Origin: an uncultured Verrucomicrobiota bacterium
Lineage (GTDB): Bacteria > Verrucomicrobiota > Verrucomicrobiae > Verrucomicrobiales > DEV007
Length of the DNA: 64,000 nt
Assembly (NCBI GenBank): GCA_902591645.1
Contig: CACJBM010000003.1
Span: 21,309-85,308 of the forward strand
Reading direction: 5' to 3'
The notes under the pieces were generated by a model that was not told where the DNA came from, did not search any database, and saw nothing but the letters and a program-made list of their open reading frames with translations. Both the position numbers and the translations under genes were made by a program. Positions 27,346 to 35,412 of this stretch are shown here, piece after piece (positions within the stretch are counted from its first letter, which is position 1; the number at the start of each line of letters is the position of its first letter).

Positions 27346-28404
27346 ATGAAAATTACCCCTCTTGCTTTTAGTTCAATACTACTTACGGCTTCATTATTAT
27401 CAGCGGCACCAGTTGGCAAGTATCCTTCTCTGCCCAGTAAAGTTCTATCCAATTATAATCCGAAGAGTGCTTCAGAGAGGACATCTGAATCTTTTGCTAA
27501 GAGTGCCAATACCTTTTTATCATCATTGGATAAAAAATTAAGAGCGCAAGCAGCCTTACCTTTTGACAGCTCAGAAAAAGCAAAGTGGACTAATGTTCCA
27601 CCGCGTGGCCCTCAAGGCGGCGTAAGGTTAGGTGACTTGAATGAATCACAAATAAAAGCGGCCCTTAATTTATTGAGTACAGTTTTAAGTGAACAAGGTT
27701 ATAGCAAGGCCCGTAATATTCCCTTAGCTGATGATCGACTCCTTCGTAACGGTAAGCGCCGTCCAGGATTTGGCGCGGAAGACTACTGGTTAGCAATTTT
27801 TGGGAAGCCTTCTCCAAATAAGCCTTGGGGCTTACAATTTGATGGGCATCATATTGCAATTAATCTCGCATTCCATGGTAACCGTATGTCCATGTCGCCT
27901 ACATTTATTGGCACTCAACCTCGTGAGTTTCAGCTTGGTAAGGATATGGTTGTTCCTATGTTAGATGAGGCCCCATTAGGTCTAAAGCTTTACAAGAGCC
28001 TTAACGATGCCCAAAAAAAGAGTGCCATTATTGGCAAGAAACGAGCAAATCTAATAGCTGCTGCGGGCAAAGATGGATTTGTTCCAGAATCTACCGGCGT
28101 TTCATGTAAGGATTTTAATAAGGCTCAGCGTGAGGCCCTGATGGAGGTTATCCGGGTCTATGTTGGTGATTTGCCCGAGCCTTATCACAAACAGCGTATA
28201 GAGGAACTAAGTTCTGAGATCGATAAAATGTCATTTTCTTGGTGGGGACCTTCTGTTGAAAAGGGAGATTTTTCCTATCGGATCCAGGGCCCTAGTATCA
28301 TTATCGAATATGCGGGCCAAGACCTTGGAGGCGACCCTCATAATCATCTTCACTCGATGTATCGCGATCCCACAAACGAATATGGGGCCCGACTGGGCAA
28401 GTGA
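27346..28404 (+). CDS. DUF3500 family secreted protein
   Basis: A 352-residue protein. The frame reaches back to 27118 inside the DUF1501 gene, but the ATG at 27346 provides a signal peptide (MKITPLAFSSILLTASLLSA) and is preferred. DUF3500 landmarks are present: ARNIPLADDRLLRNGKRRPG, DYWLAIFGKPSPNKPWGLQF, DGHHIAINLAFHG, and the closing FSYRIQGPSIIIEYAGQ with HNHLHSMYRDPTNEYG. The function of the family is unknown; the conserved histidines suggest metal binding. It follows the DUF1501 gene by 103 bases on the same strand and converges with another DUF1501 gene. Confidence 0.85.
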   Translation: MKITPLAFSSILLTASLLSAAPVGKYPSLPSKVLSNYNPKSASERTSESFAKSANTFLSSLDKKLRAQAALPFDSSEKAKWTNVPPRGPQGGVRLGDLNESQIKAALNLLSTVLSEQGYSKARNIPLADDRLLRNGKRRPGFGAEDYWLAIFGKPSPNKPWGLQFDGHHIAINLAFHGNRMSMSPTFIGTQPREFQLGKDMVVPMLDEAPLGLKLYKSLNDAQKKSAIIGKKRANLIAAAGKDGFVPESTGVSCKDFNKAQREALMEVIRVYVGDLPEPYHKQRIEELSSEIDKMSFSWWGPSVEKGDFSYRIQGPSIIIEYAGQDLGGDPHNHLHSMYRDPTNEYGARLGK

Positions 28405-28436
28405 CGGCTCAATAAAAAGATTTTAGGAGGTTCTCC

Positions 28437-29834
28437 TTAAGCCATGATATCTGTGACGATATTTCCGTAAACGTCGGTAAGTCGGTAATCCCTTCCATCA
28501 TGTCTATACGTGAGCTTTTCATGATCTAGTCCGAGAAGATGAAGGATCGTGGCATGAAAATCATGTACATGTACCGGGTCCTTGTCCGGGCGGATACCAT
28601 ACTCATCGGTCGATCCGTGGACCGTTCCGGGCTTAATTCCGGCACCGGCCATCCATGAACTGAATGCCCAGTTATGATGTTCCCTGCCAAGAGCATCGGC
28701 TTTGTTGTTAAAAGGAGTCCTTCCAAATTCGGTAGTCCAAACAACTAATGTGTCTTGAAGCATTCCACGCGATTTAAGGTCTTTAAGCAGCCCCGCGATT
28801 GGTTGATCAACATTCTTAGCGAGTCTTTCATGGTCCATCATGTTACCGTGAGAGTCCCAATTTCCTGAAGAGCCAGTATCAATGAGCTCTACAAAACGAA
28901 CGCCTCGCTCGACGAGTCGGCGAGCCGCAAGACACTGCCATCCAAAGCCTTCAGTCGATCCTCTATTGAGTCCATAAAGATTGTGAGTAGCGTTCGATTC
29001 CTTTGAAAAATCGAAAAGTTCAGGCACTTCCATTTGCATGCCAAATGCTGTTTCAAAACTTTTTATTCTGGCTTCTGCCTCAGCATCACCGGAACGGGCA
29101 ATTAGATGACGTTCGTTTAATCTTTGAAGCGCGGCCAACTCAAGCTCTTGGCGTGATGGGGGAATTATGGAACGAATATTTTTGAAAGGGTCTTTACTGG
29201 GTCTAAGGAAAGTGCCTTGATGGGCACCAGGCAAAAAGTCGCTCGCATACACTTGTGTTCCGGCATAGGTCTGCTTCGGAGCAATGGTAATGAACGAGGG
29301 TAGATTTTGGTTTTCAGTGCCGAGTCCATAACTTACCCATGAACCGAGACTGGGCCTCGCGAAAGCAAAGGATCCGGTGTGCATTCCCAAAGTAGCGTTG
29401 TAGTGATTGGAATGGTCCGTGTGCATAGAACGAATGAGCGCTATATCATCAACGCATTGTGCCACGTGCGGGAACAATGTACTGACTTCTGTTCCGCATT
29501 GTCCGTGAGGAGAGAATTCCCATTGTGGTGCTTTCAGATATATTTTTTCATAACCCACACGGTTTTCTATTTCAGGATGATCGAGCTTGATTTCTTTGCC
29601 CACATCAGATTTTAGTTTTGGCTTAGGATCAAAGGTATCGATGTGGGAAACCCCACCAGTCATGAACAAAAAAATCACATTCTTTGCCTTCGCGGGGAAG
29701 TGAGGATTCTTTACGGACAAAGGATCAATACTGTTTGACACCGCATCCATATTACGTAATAGGGCAGGCATCATGCTGGACCCCGCGACGAAGGAACGGA
29801 GAAAAGATCGGCGATCTGATGGTTGGGAGATCAT
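28437..29834 (-). CDS. DUF1501 family protein paired with DUF1549/DUF1553
   Basis: A 465-residue exported protein with a twin-arginine leader (SDRRSFLRSFVAGSS). Family landmarks: NVIFLFMTGGVSHIDTFDPK, MHTDHSNHYNATLGMH, RRLVERGVRFVELID, LVVWTTEFGRTPFNN and a C-terminal HDFHATILHLLGLDHEKL. It starts three bases after the stop of the DUF1549/DUF1553 gene, so the two are one operon, the usual pairing of these families. It is the second gene in transcription order. Function of the pair is unsettled. Confidence 0.88.
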   Translation of the reverse strand: MISQPSDRRSFLRSFVAGSSMMPALLRNMDAVSNSIDPLSVKNPHFPAKAKNVIFLFMTGGVSHIDTFDPKPKLKSDVGKEIKLDHPEIENRVGYEKIYLKAPQWEFSPHGQCGTEVSTLFPHVAQCVDDIALIRSMHTDHSNHYNATLGMHTGSFAFARPSLGSWVSYGLGTENQNLPSFITIAPKQTYAGTQVYASDFLPGAHQGTFLRPSKDPFKNIRSIIPPSRQELELAALQRLNERHLIARSGDAEAEARIKSFETAFGMQMEVPELFDFSKESNATHNLYGLNRGSTEGFGWQCLAARRLVERGVRFVELIDTGSSGNWDSHGNMMDHERLAKNVDQPIAGLLKDLKSRGMLQDTLVVWTTEFGRTPFNNKADALGREHHNWAFSSWMAGAGIKPGTVHGSTDEYGIRPDKDPVHVHDFHATILHLLGLDHEKLTYRHDGRDYRLTDVYGNIVTDIMA

Positions 29835-29837
29835 TTC

Positions 29838-32450
29838 TCAGTCTAGGTAAAGAAACTCGTTACTGGACATTAGAATTCTGGAATAGGATTTCCAGATTTC
29901 GGTGTCCTGCTTTTCGGGGTCATTTGAAACGGTAGGAGCCATTGCTCTAGCAAAGTCTTCAAAGTCCTCATGATCGGTTTGAATTGCTGATCTGGAAAAG
30001 AGTTGCTGACAAGCGTGCTCTAATCTCTGATCCGGACCGATCGCGCGGATATTCGATGCAAATTGTTCGGCACAGTTATGAAAGAATGGGTCATTCATAA
30101 AATAAAGGGCTTGGCTAGGAACCGTGGTCCGGGACCTGCTAGCAGTGCTGGCATTAGGGTCAGGACCATCAAATAGACTGAAAAAAGAAGAGATCTGGTT
30201 TCTCTTACGCATGAGATAAATGCTCCGTTTACTGCTGGCATATTCACCCGCGAAGGGGTTGTGTTGAGTGAAGTTCCATTTATCGCGTGGTGGAAAAGGA
30301 TGCTCTTTGCCGGGTGACACATCTAACATACCTGAAAGATAAAGAATCGTATCACGAATCTCTTCAGCACAGAGCCTTCGCCTGTCAAAGCCAGAGTATT
30401 TTTTTGGTCCTGGCCCTGATCGGGCCGACTGTTGATAAGTGGCACTGCTCATTATCATGCGGTGCATTTGTTTAATACTCCAACCACTCTTAATAAATTC
30501 GAGTGCGAGATGATCCAGTAATTCTGGATGAGTTGGTGCAGCTCCATGTGTGCCAAAGTCATTCGGAGTTCCGACAATGCCTTGGCCGAAGTGCCAAGCC
30601 CATATCCGGTTCACCATTACCCGTGCAGTGAGAGGATTCTTTGGACTAACAATCAAATCAGCTAGATCCAGTCTGCCACTATGATCCTTATCCCCTAAAA
30701 TCTCACCTCCCAGAACTGATAAAAAACGTCTTTTAACGACTGGCCCTAGATCTTTAGCATCACCCCTATTATGAATAGGGTAATCTTTAGGCGTACCTTC
30801 TGCTACTGCATACGCATAATCAGTTTTAGTTATCGGTTTAGTATTTTTGTGCTCCTCAATTTTAGCGATTCCGTGCTTATCTAGTGCCAATTTTTCATAA
30901 GAAGAATGAATTTTATGGTTCGCAAAGTGTTGAAGTTGCCAAATCACCCCATCCCCAAATGCGTGTCCGTCTGCAACTTTTAATTCTATTTCAATTTTAC
31001 CTGTAACCGGGCTAATCCAAGTCACTGCAACTGGGCTTTGTGCACTGGGATGAACAAAAAAACTTCTAGCGGGTATTTCTGTCCAAACTTTTACTGGGTT
31101 CTTGCTCGTGTTTACGGCTACAGATGGAAGATTTCCAGGTGACCATTTTTTTAGTGTTGATTGGCCATCAATGGCTTCTGCCTTTTCGTTCAGCAGACGC
31201 GGTCCTTCAGGACCAATGTCTAGAAAGTACCATATACCCTTATTTGAATTGAGGGGATTAGCTTTAGTTAAAATGTCTATGAGATCTTGTGTTGACCACT
31301 CTAGATTTCCTGAATCGGTTTGGTGTTTAATTTTTAAATCTATTAAAGTGGTATCAGCCCCGTGATTTGCATTCGGAGCAATTGAGATCTGTATCGCTTC
31401 ACCTTTTCTAACATTGATTTTTATCGGATCAGAAGAAAAATCTATGGACTTTCCAACAGGCAAATGCCCTTCTGAAAGCATCTTGTAACTCTCTGATGCA
31501 ACTTTGATGAGTTCATTTTTTGGATTTTCTACAAGATCTCGTTCAAGTTTTTTGAGCTTTTCTTCCCATTCTTTGTTTTCCTCAATGACATTATTGGTTA
31601 CGAGAGGCACGAGATCCCTTGGTTGTTGTTTAGGTTCGCACCCAGGAAAAGGAAGCCTTGAGCTAGCCATTACACCATACAAAGCATAATAATCTGCACT
31701 CGTTATGGGATCATGTTTATGATCATGACAGCGAGCACAAGCAATAGAAAGGCCAAGAAATGTTTTGCCAAGGTTATCAATAGCATCCTCATAGGTGAGA
31801 TACATTCTCTTATCAATGTCGTGACCGAATCTTCTCGCGATCGCCAAATACCCAGTAGCAATAATACTATCTGCAAATTCTGCACCTTTCTTTCCAGTAG
31901 CAAGAATGTCTCCGGCAATTTGTTCTCGAACGAACTCATCGTAAGGCTTATTGGAATTGAAGGCGTCGATTACCCAGTTCCTGTATCGCCAGGCATCCTC
32001 AATTGGATGATCGCTATTCTCGCCGGCAGTGTCAGCGTAGCGCACCACGTCCAACCAGTGCCGGCCCCACTTTTCACCGTAGGCACTTGACCCCAAAAAA
32101 ATCTCGATGATTTTGGAAAAAGCAACTTCATCATTGCTTGGATCATTAATGAATTCAGCAACAGTTTCCGGGTTTGGAGGAAGCCCAGTTAAATCATAAC
32201 TGGCTCTGCGGATAAGTGAGCGCCTGTCCGCTCTTGGGCTTGGATTTAAAGATTCAGTAGTTAACTTTTTAATAATAAAATCATCAATGACATTACGTGA
32301 CCAGTCATTCTTGGTATTTGCGGGGACAGTGATTTCATTAATAGGTTTAAGCGACCAAAGTTTTTTTTCGGCAAAGAGTTGACCCGGACCAAATAAAAAT
32401 AGAGCGACCGCAATGCTCAAAAGCCCTAATATGTTGACTATCAATGTCAC
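29838..32450 (-). CDS. DUF1549/DUF1553 (PSD1-type) exported protein
   Basis: An 870-residue protein with a signal peptide (LGLLSIAVALFLFGPGQLFA). The DUF1549 domain (about 45-265) ends with the haem-type motif CARCHDHKHDPI. A beta-rich central region (about 330-520) separates it from DUF1553 (about 580-850), with TARVMVNRIWAWHFGQGIVG, FIKSGWSIKQMHRMIMSSAT, and the terminal LMSSNEFLYLD. There is no separate N-terminal cytochrome domain; only one CxxCH is seen. Such proteins are thought to be periplasmic or surface proteins of polymer-degrading planctomycetes and verrucomicrobia. It leads a two-gene operon with the DUF1501 gene that follows. Confidence 0.88.
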   Translation of the reverse strand: MTLIVNILGLLSIAVALFLFGPGQLFAEKKLWSLKPINEITVPANTKNDWSRNVIDDFIIKKLTTESLNPSPRADRRSLIRRASYDLTGLPPNPETVAEFINDPSNDEVAFSKIIEIFLGSSAYGEKWGRHWLDVVRYADTAGENSDHPIEDAWRYRNWVIDAFNSNKPYDEFVREQIAGDILATGKKGAEFADSIIATGYLAIARRFGHDIDKRMYLTYEDAIDNLGKTFLGLSIACARCHDHKHDPITSADYYALYGVMASSRLPFPGCEPKQQPRDLVPLVTNNVIEENKEWEEKLKKLERDLVENPKNELIKVASESYKMLSEGHLPVGKSIDFSSDPIKINVRKGEAIQISIAPNANHGADTTLIDLKIKHQTDSGNLEWSTQDLIDILTKANPLNSNKGIWYFLDIGPEGPRLLNEKAEAIDGQSTLKKWSPGNLPSVAVNTSKNPVKVWTEIPARSFFVHPSAQSPVAVTWISPVTGKIEIELKVADGHAFGDGVIWQLQHFANHKIHSSYEKLALDKHGIAKIEEHKNTKPITKTDYAYAVAEGTPKDYPIHNRGDAKDLGPVVKRRFLSVLGGEILGDKDHSGRLDLADLIVSPKNPLTARVMVNRIWAWHFGQGIVGTPNDFGTHGAAPTHPELLDHLALEFIKSGWSIKQMHRMIMSSATYQQSARSGPGPKKYSGFDRRRLCAEEIRDTILYLSGMLDVSPGKEHPFPPRDKWNFTQHNPFAGEYASSKRSIYLMRKRNQISSFFSLFDGPDPNASTASRSRTTVPSQALYFMNDPFFHNCAEQFASNIRAIGPDQRLEHACQQLFSRSAIQTDHEDFEDFARAMAPTVSNDPEKQDTEIWKSYSRILMSSNEFLYLD

Positions 32451-32524
32451 GGAGGGAAATATAATGTGTTAGGATTGAATAATCTAGGCTAATTTATAAT
32501 CATCCAGATAAGAATTTCCAAGGA

Positions 32525-33964
32525 ATGAAACTTCCTAATCACCCAACGATTTCTCGCAGAACCATGATCAAGGCAGGTTCTATAGGTGCATTGGGCTCAG
32601 GGCTAAGCGATGCGGGTCTCTTAAGAGCACTCGCGTCTTCTGAGAAAGGAGACGGAAAAGCAAAGTCTGTTATTTATATTTTCTTATCGGGCGGCCTTTC
32701 GCAGATTGATACTTTTGATATGAAGCCTGATGCTCCACTTGAAATCCGTGGTGAATTCTCTCCGATTAAGACCAAGACACCGGGCCTTCATATTTGTGAG
32801 CACTTACCTGAACTGGCTAAAAGGAGTGATCGTTGGGCTCTTTGCCGATCTGTGACTCACCGCTGGAATGAGCATTCTCAGGGCCATCACATCATGCTCA
32901 CTGGTCGCTCTGAAACTCCTCAAGGATTTGATCCGAATAAGCCGAGGCCCGAAGACTATCCATCAATAGCAGCCATGGCGAACCGTTACCTAACAGGTTC
33001 TGGCGCGCTTCCACCGTCCATGGTCCTTCCGGAAAAAATTGTTCACCGGACTGGGAGAACCTTGCCAGGACAATTCTCGGGCCTCATGGGTGAGCGTTGG
33101 GAACCGTTCTTTTTAAATTGCTCTAAGTACAATGCAGCAAGCTATGGAGCATATCCTAATTATCTCTTTCATCATGCGAAAGGCAAAGTGGATGGATCAA
33201 CCAAAAAATTTCTTGAGCCAGATTTATCATTACCCGAGGCAGTGGGACTTGATCGGTTACAGGATCGTTTAGGTATTTCACGGTACCTAGATTCACAGCA
33301 AAAGCATTTTGAAAATGAGGTCGAAGTAAGAGAGTTTGACCGATACACCAACATGGCCGTATCGCTCCTTGCAGATCCAAAGACAAAGTCTGCATTTGAT
33401 GTGCATGGAGCTGATCCCAAGCTTCAGGACAATTATGGCAGAAACGCTTTTGGCTGGTCCTTACTCATGGCTAGGCAATTAGTAGAAGCGGGCGTTAAGT
33501 TAGTTCAGGTTAATCTTGGCAATAATGAAGCTTGGGACACGCACCAAGCAGGATTTCCTAGCCTAAAGAATTTTCTGCTTCCACCAACTGACCGTGCCGT
33601 TTCAGCGTTACTCGATGATTTACATGATCGCGGTATGTTAGAAGATACTCTCGTAGTGATGGCCAGTGAATTTGGCAGGACACCTAGGATCTTCAAGATA
33701 CCAAAAGCAAAGCTCCCCGGTCGTGACCATTGGGGCGCTGTTCAGACCGTACTTTTTGCTGGGGGCGGCATCACTGGTGGAGCAGTAGTTGGGTCCAGTG
33801 ATTCTAACGGAGGCCATCCTGCCACTGATCCGCACAGTCCTGAGGATTTTGCGGCGACGATTTATAGAGCACTTGGAATTCCACAGGATGCTCATTGGGA
33901 GGATTTGACCGGCAGACCACATCCGATCTATCACGGAAATCCTATAAACAAGATATTTTCTTAG
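32525..33964 (+). CDS. DUF1501 family protein, unpaired, Tat leader
   Basis: A 479-residue exported protein with twin-arginine leader (SRRTMIKAGSIGALGSG) and an AAGGA just before the ATG. Landmarks: VIYIFLSGGLSQIDTFDMK, HRWNEHSQGHHIMLTGR, ARQLVEAGVKLVQVNLG, LVVMASEFGRTPRIFK and GRDHWGAVQTVLFAGGG. It is closer in style to the 25833 protein (both have MKPDAP and GRDHW/RGHW motifs) than to the three paired DUF1501 proteins. It is divergent from one DUF1549/DUF1553 operon and convergent with the next, so it is likely transcribed alone. Confidence 0.85.
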   Translation: MKLPNHPTISRRTMIKAGSIGALGSGLSDAGLLRALASSEKGDGKAKSVIYIFLSGGLSQIDTFDMKPDAPLEIRGEFSPIKTKTPGLHICEHLPELAKRSDRWALCRSVTHRWNEHSQGHHIMLTGRSETPQGFDPNKPRPEDYPSIAAMANRYLTGSGALPPSMVLPEKIVHRTGRTLPGQFSGLMGERWEPFFLNCSKYNAASYGAYPNYLFHHAKGKVDGSTKKFLEPDLSLPEAVGLDRLQDRLGISRYLDSQQKHFENEVEVREFDRYTNMAVSLLADPKTKSAFDVHGADPKLQDNYGRNAFGWSLLMARQLVEAGVKLVQVNLGNNEAWDTHQAGFPSLKNFLLPPTDRAVSALLDDLHDRGMLEDTLVVMASEFGRTPRIFKIPKAKLPGRDHWGAVQTVLFAGGGITGGAVVGSSDSNGGHPATDPHSPEDFAATIYRALGIPQDAHWEDLTGRPHPIYHGNPINKIFS

Positions 33965-33984
33965 CTTGTCCTTGCTCTCCTCAA

Positions 33985-35409
33985 TTAGGCAAGTATACCA
34001 GATAGAACATTGCCGTGCACATTAGTGAGGCGCCTTTGAATCCCGTTGTGGTAATAACTGAGACGCTCATGATCTATGCCCAAAAGATGTAATACAGTCG
34101 CATGGAAATCATACCAGGGGACAGGATCAATGACAGATTTGTAGCCGATATCATCAGTGGCTCCGTAATTTATTCCTGATTTGAGGCCTCCTCCAGCAAG
34201 CCATACACTGAAACCGACCTGGTTATGATCCCGGCCCGTGCCGACCTTGTCAGATGCGGACTGAGTAAAAGGAGTCCTTCCAAATTCTGAAGTGAATAAA
34301 ATGAGCGTCTCATCAAGCATTCCTCTTGCCCTAAGATCCTTAATCAGAGCCGCGACGGGCTGATCTATCCGCAGAGCCTCGCGTCCATGATTACGTTTCA
34401 TGTCCTCATGACCGTCCCAGTTAATCCTTGGCGAGCCAAAAGAACCGCCTGAGAAGAGTTGAACGTGCCTTACTCCGCGTTCCAAGAGTCTCCTCGCAAG
34501 TAAGCAACTCCTTCCGAAGTCTCGTGTTTCTTTACCATTTAAACCATAACTTTCACGGGTCCTTTCCGTTTCGCCTTCGATGCTGGTAACTTCCGGAACA
34601 GCGAGCTGCATTTTTGCTGCGAGTTCATAACTCGCGATTCTTGCTGCGAGTGTATCATTTGTGCCCGTTTCCTTCATGTGGAGATCATTCATTTTTTTGA
34701 GAAGGTTTCGACTATTGGATTCAACCATAGGCTCAATCTTTTCGGCCGGGAAAAGGTTACTGATAGCGTTTCCATCACCACTAGTCCTGAACGGAACTCC
34801 CTGATGACGGGCAGGTAAGAATCCGTTGGTCCAGTTACTGGTTGATCCGGCCGGCATGCCTCGAGAGTCAGGAAGGACCACGTAAGTTGGTAAATCACTG
34901 GTCAAATTGCCAAGTCCATACGATACCCATGACCCCATCACCGGGAATCCATTTAGACGGAAACCGCTACTTTCCTGGAACGTGGCAGGTGTATGACTTG
35001 AGGATTCAGCAACCATTGAATTAATTACGGTCAGCTCATCAGCGATTGTCGATATATGGGGGAAAAGATCTGAGATCCACATTCCGCTCTGTCCCCGTTG
35101 CTTGAATTCCCAGTCATTGGACCTTAGCAGACCAACTCTACCAAAAAACACGTCGGGCTTTTCGTCTGCCTGCAAAGACTTACCATGCATTTCCTTGAGC
35201 TTGGGTTTGTAATCGAATGAATCAACCTGGCTAATACCGCCGCACAAGCATATATGAATGACCTGCTTATTATGGGGTATGTGGTGAGCCTTGAGTGCTT
35301 GAGAGGCGAATCCATCTTCCAGCATGAGCGATGAAATGGCTGCACCTCCTAGGCCATGCGTACTCCAGTTCAGAAAGTCTCGTCGCTTGATGTCGTTATT
35401 GATTTTCAT
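33985..35409 (-). CDS. DUF1501 family protein paired with LamG-containing DUF1549/DUF1553
   Basis: A 474-residue exported protein with the twin-arginine leader KRRDFLNWSTHGLGG. Landmarks: QVIHICLCGGISQVDSFDYK, MVAESSSHTPATFQES, ARRLLERGVRHVQLFSGG, LILFTSEFGRTPFTQ and the terminal WYDFHATVLHLLGIDHERL. It starts three bases after the stop of the upstream DUF1549/DUF1553 gene. The three-base spacing is the same as in the 28437-32450 pair, suggesting the two operons share an ancestor. Confidence 0.88.
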   Translation of the reverse strand: MKINNDIKRRDFLNWSTHGLGGAAISSLMLEDGFASQALKAHHIPHNKQVIHICLCGGISQVDSFDYKPKLKEMHGKSLQADEKPDVFFGRVGLLRSNDWEFKQRGQSGMWISDLFPHISTIADELTVINSMVAESSSHTPATFQESSGFRLNGFPVMGSWVSYGLGNLTSDLPTYVVLPDSRGMPAGSTSNWTNGFLPARHQGVPFRTSGDGNAISNLFPAEKIEPMVESNSRNLLKKMNDLHMKETGTNDTLAARIASYELAAKMQLAVPEVTSIEGETERTRESYGLNGKETRDFGRSCLLARRLLERGVRHVQLFSGGSFGSPRINWDGHEDMKRNHGREALRIDQPVAALIKDLRARGMLDETLILFTSEFGRTPFTQSASDKVGTGRDHNQVGFSVWLAGGGLKSGINYGATDDIGYKSVIDPVPWYDFHATVLHLLGIDHERLSYYHNGIQRRLTNVHGNVLSGILA

Positions 35410-35412
35410 CGA

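Noticed and set aside
28425..28437. AGGAG-GTT-CTCCT hairpin between convergent DUF3500 and DUF1501 genes
   Set aside because: Stem of five bases and a weak T tract; too short to call a terminator with confidence.
31713..32090. 125-residue plus-strand frame antisense to the DUF1549/DUF1553 gene
   Set aside because: Shadow of the real gene; no ribosome binding site or recognisable motif.
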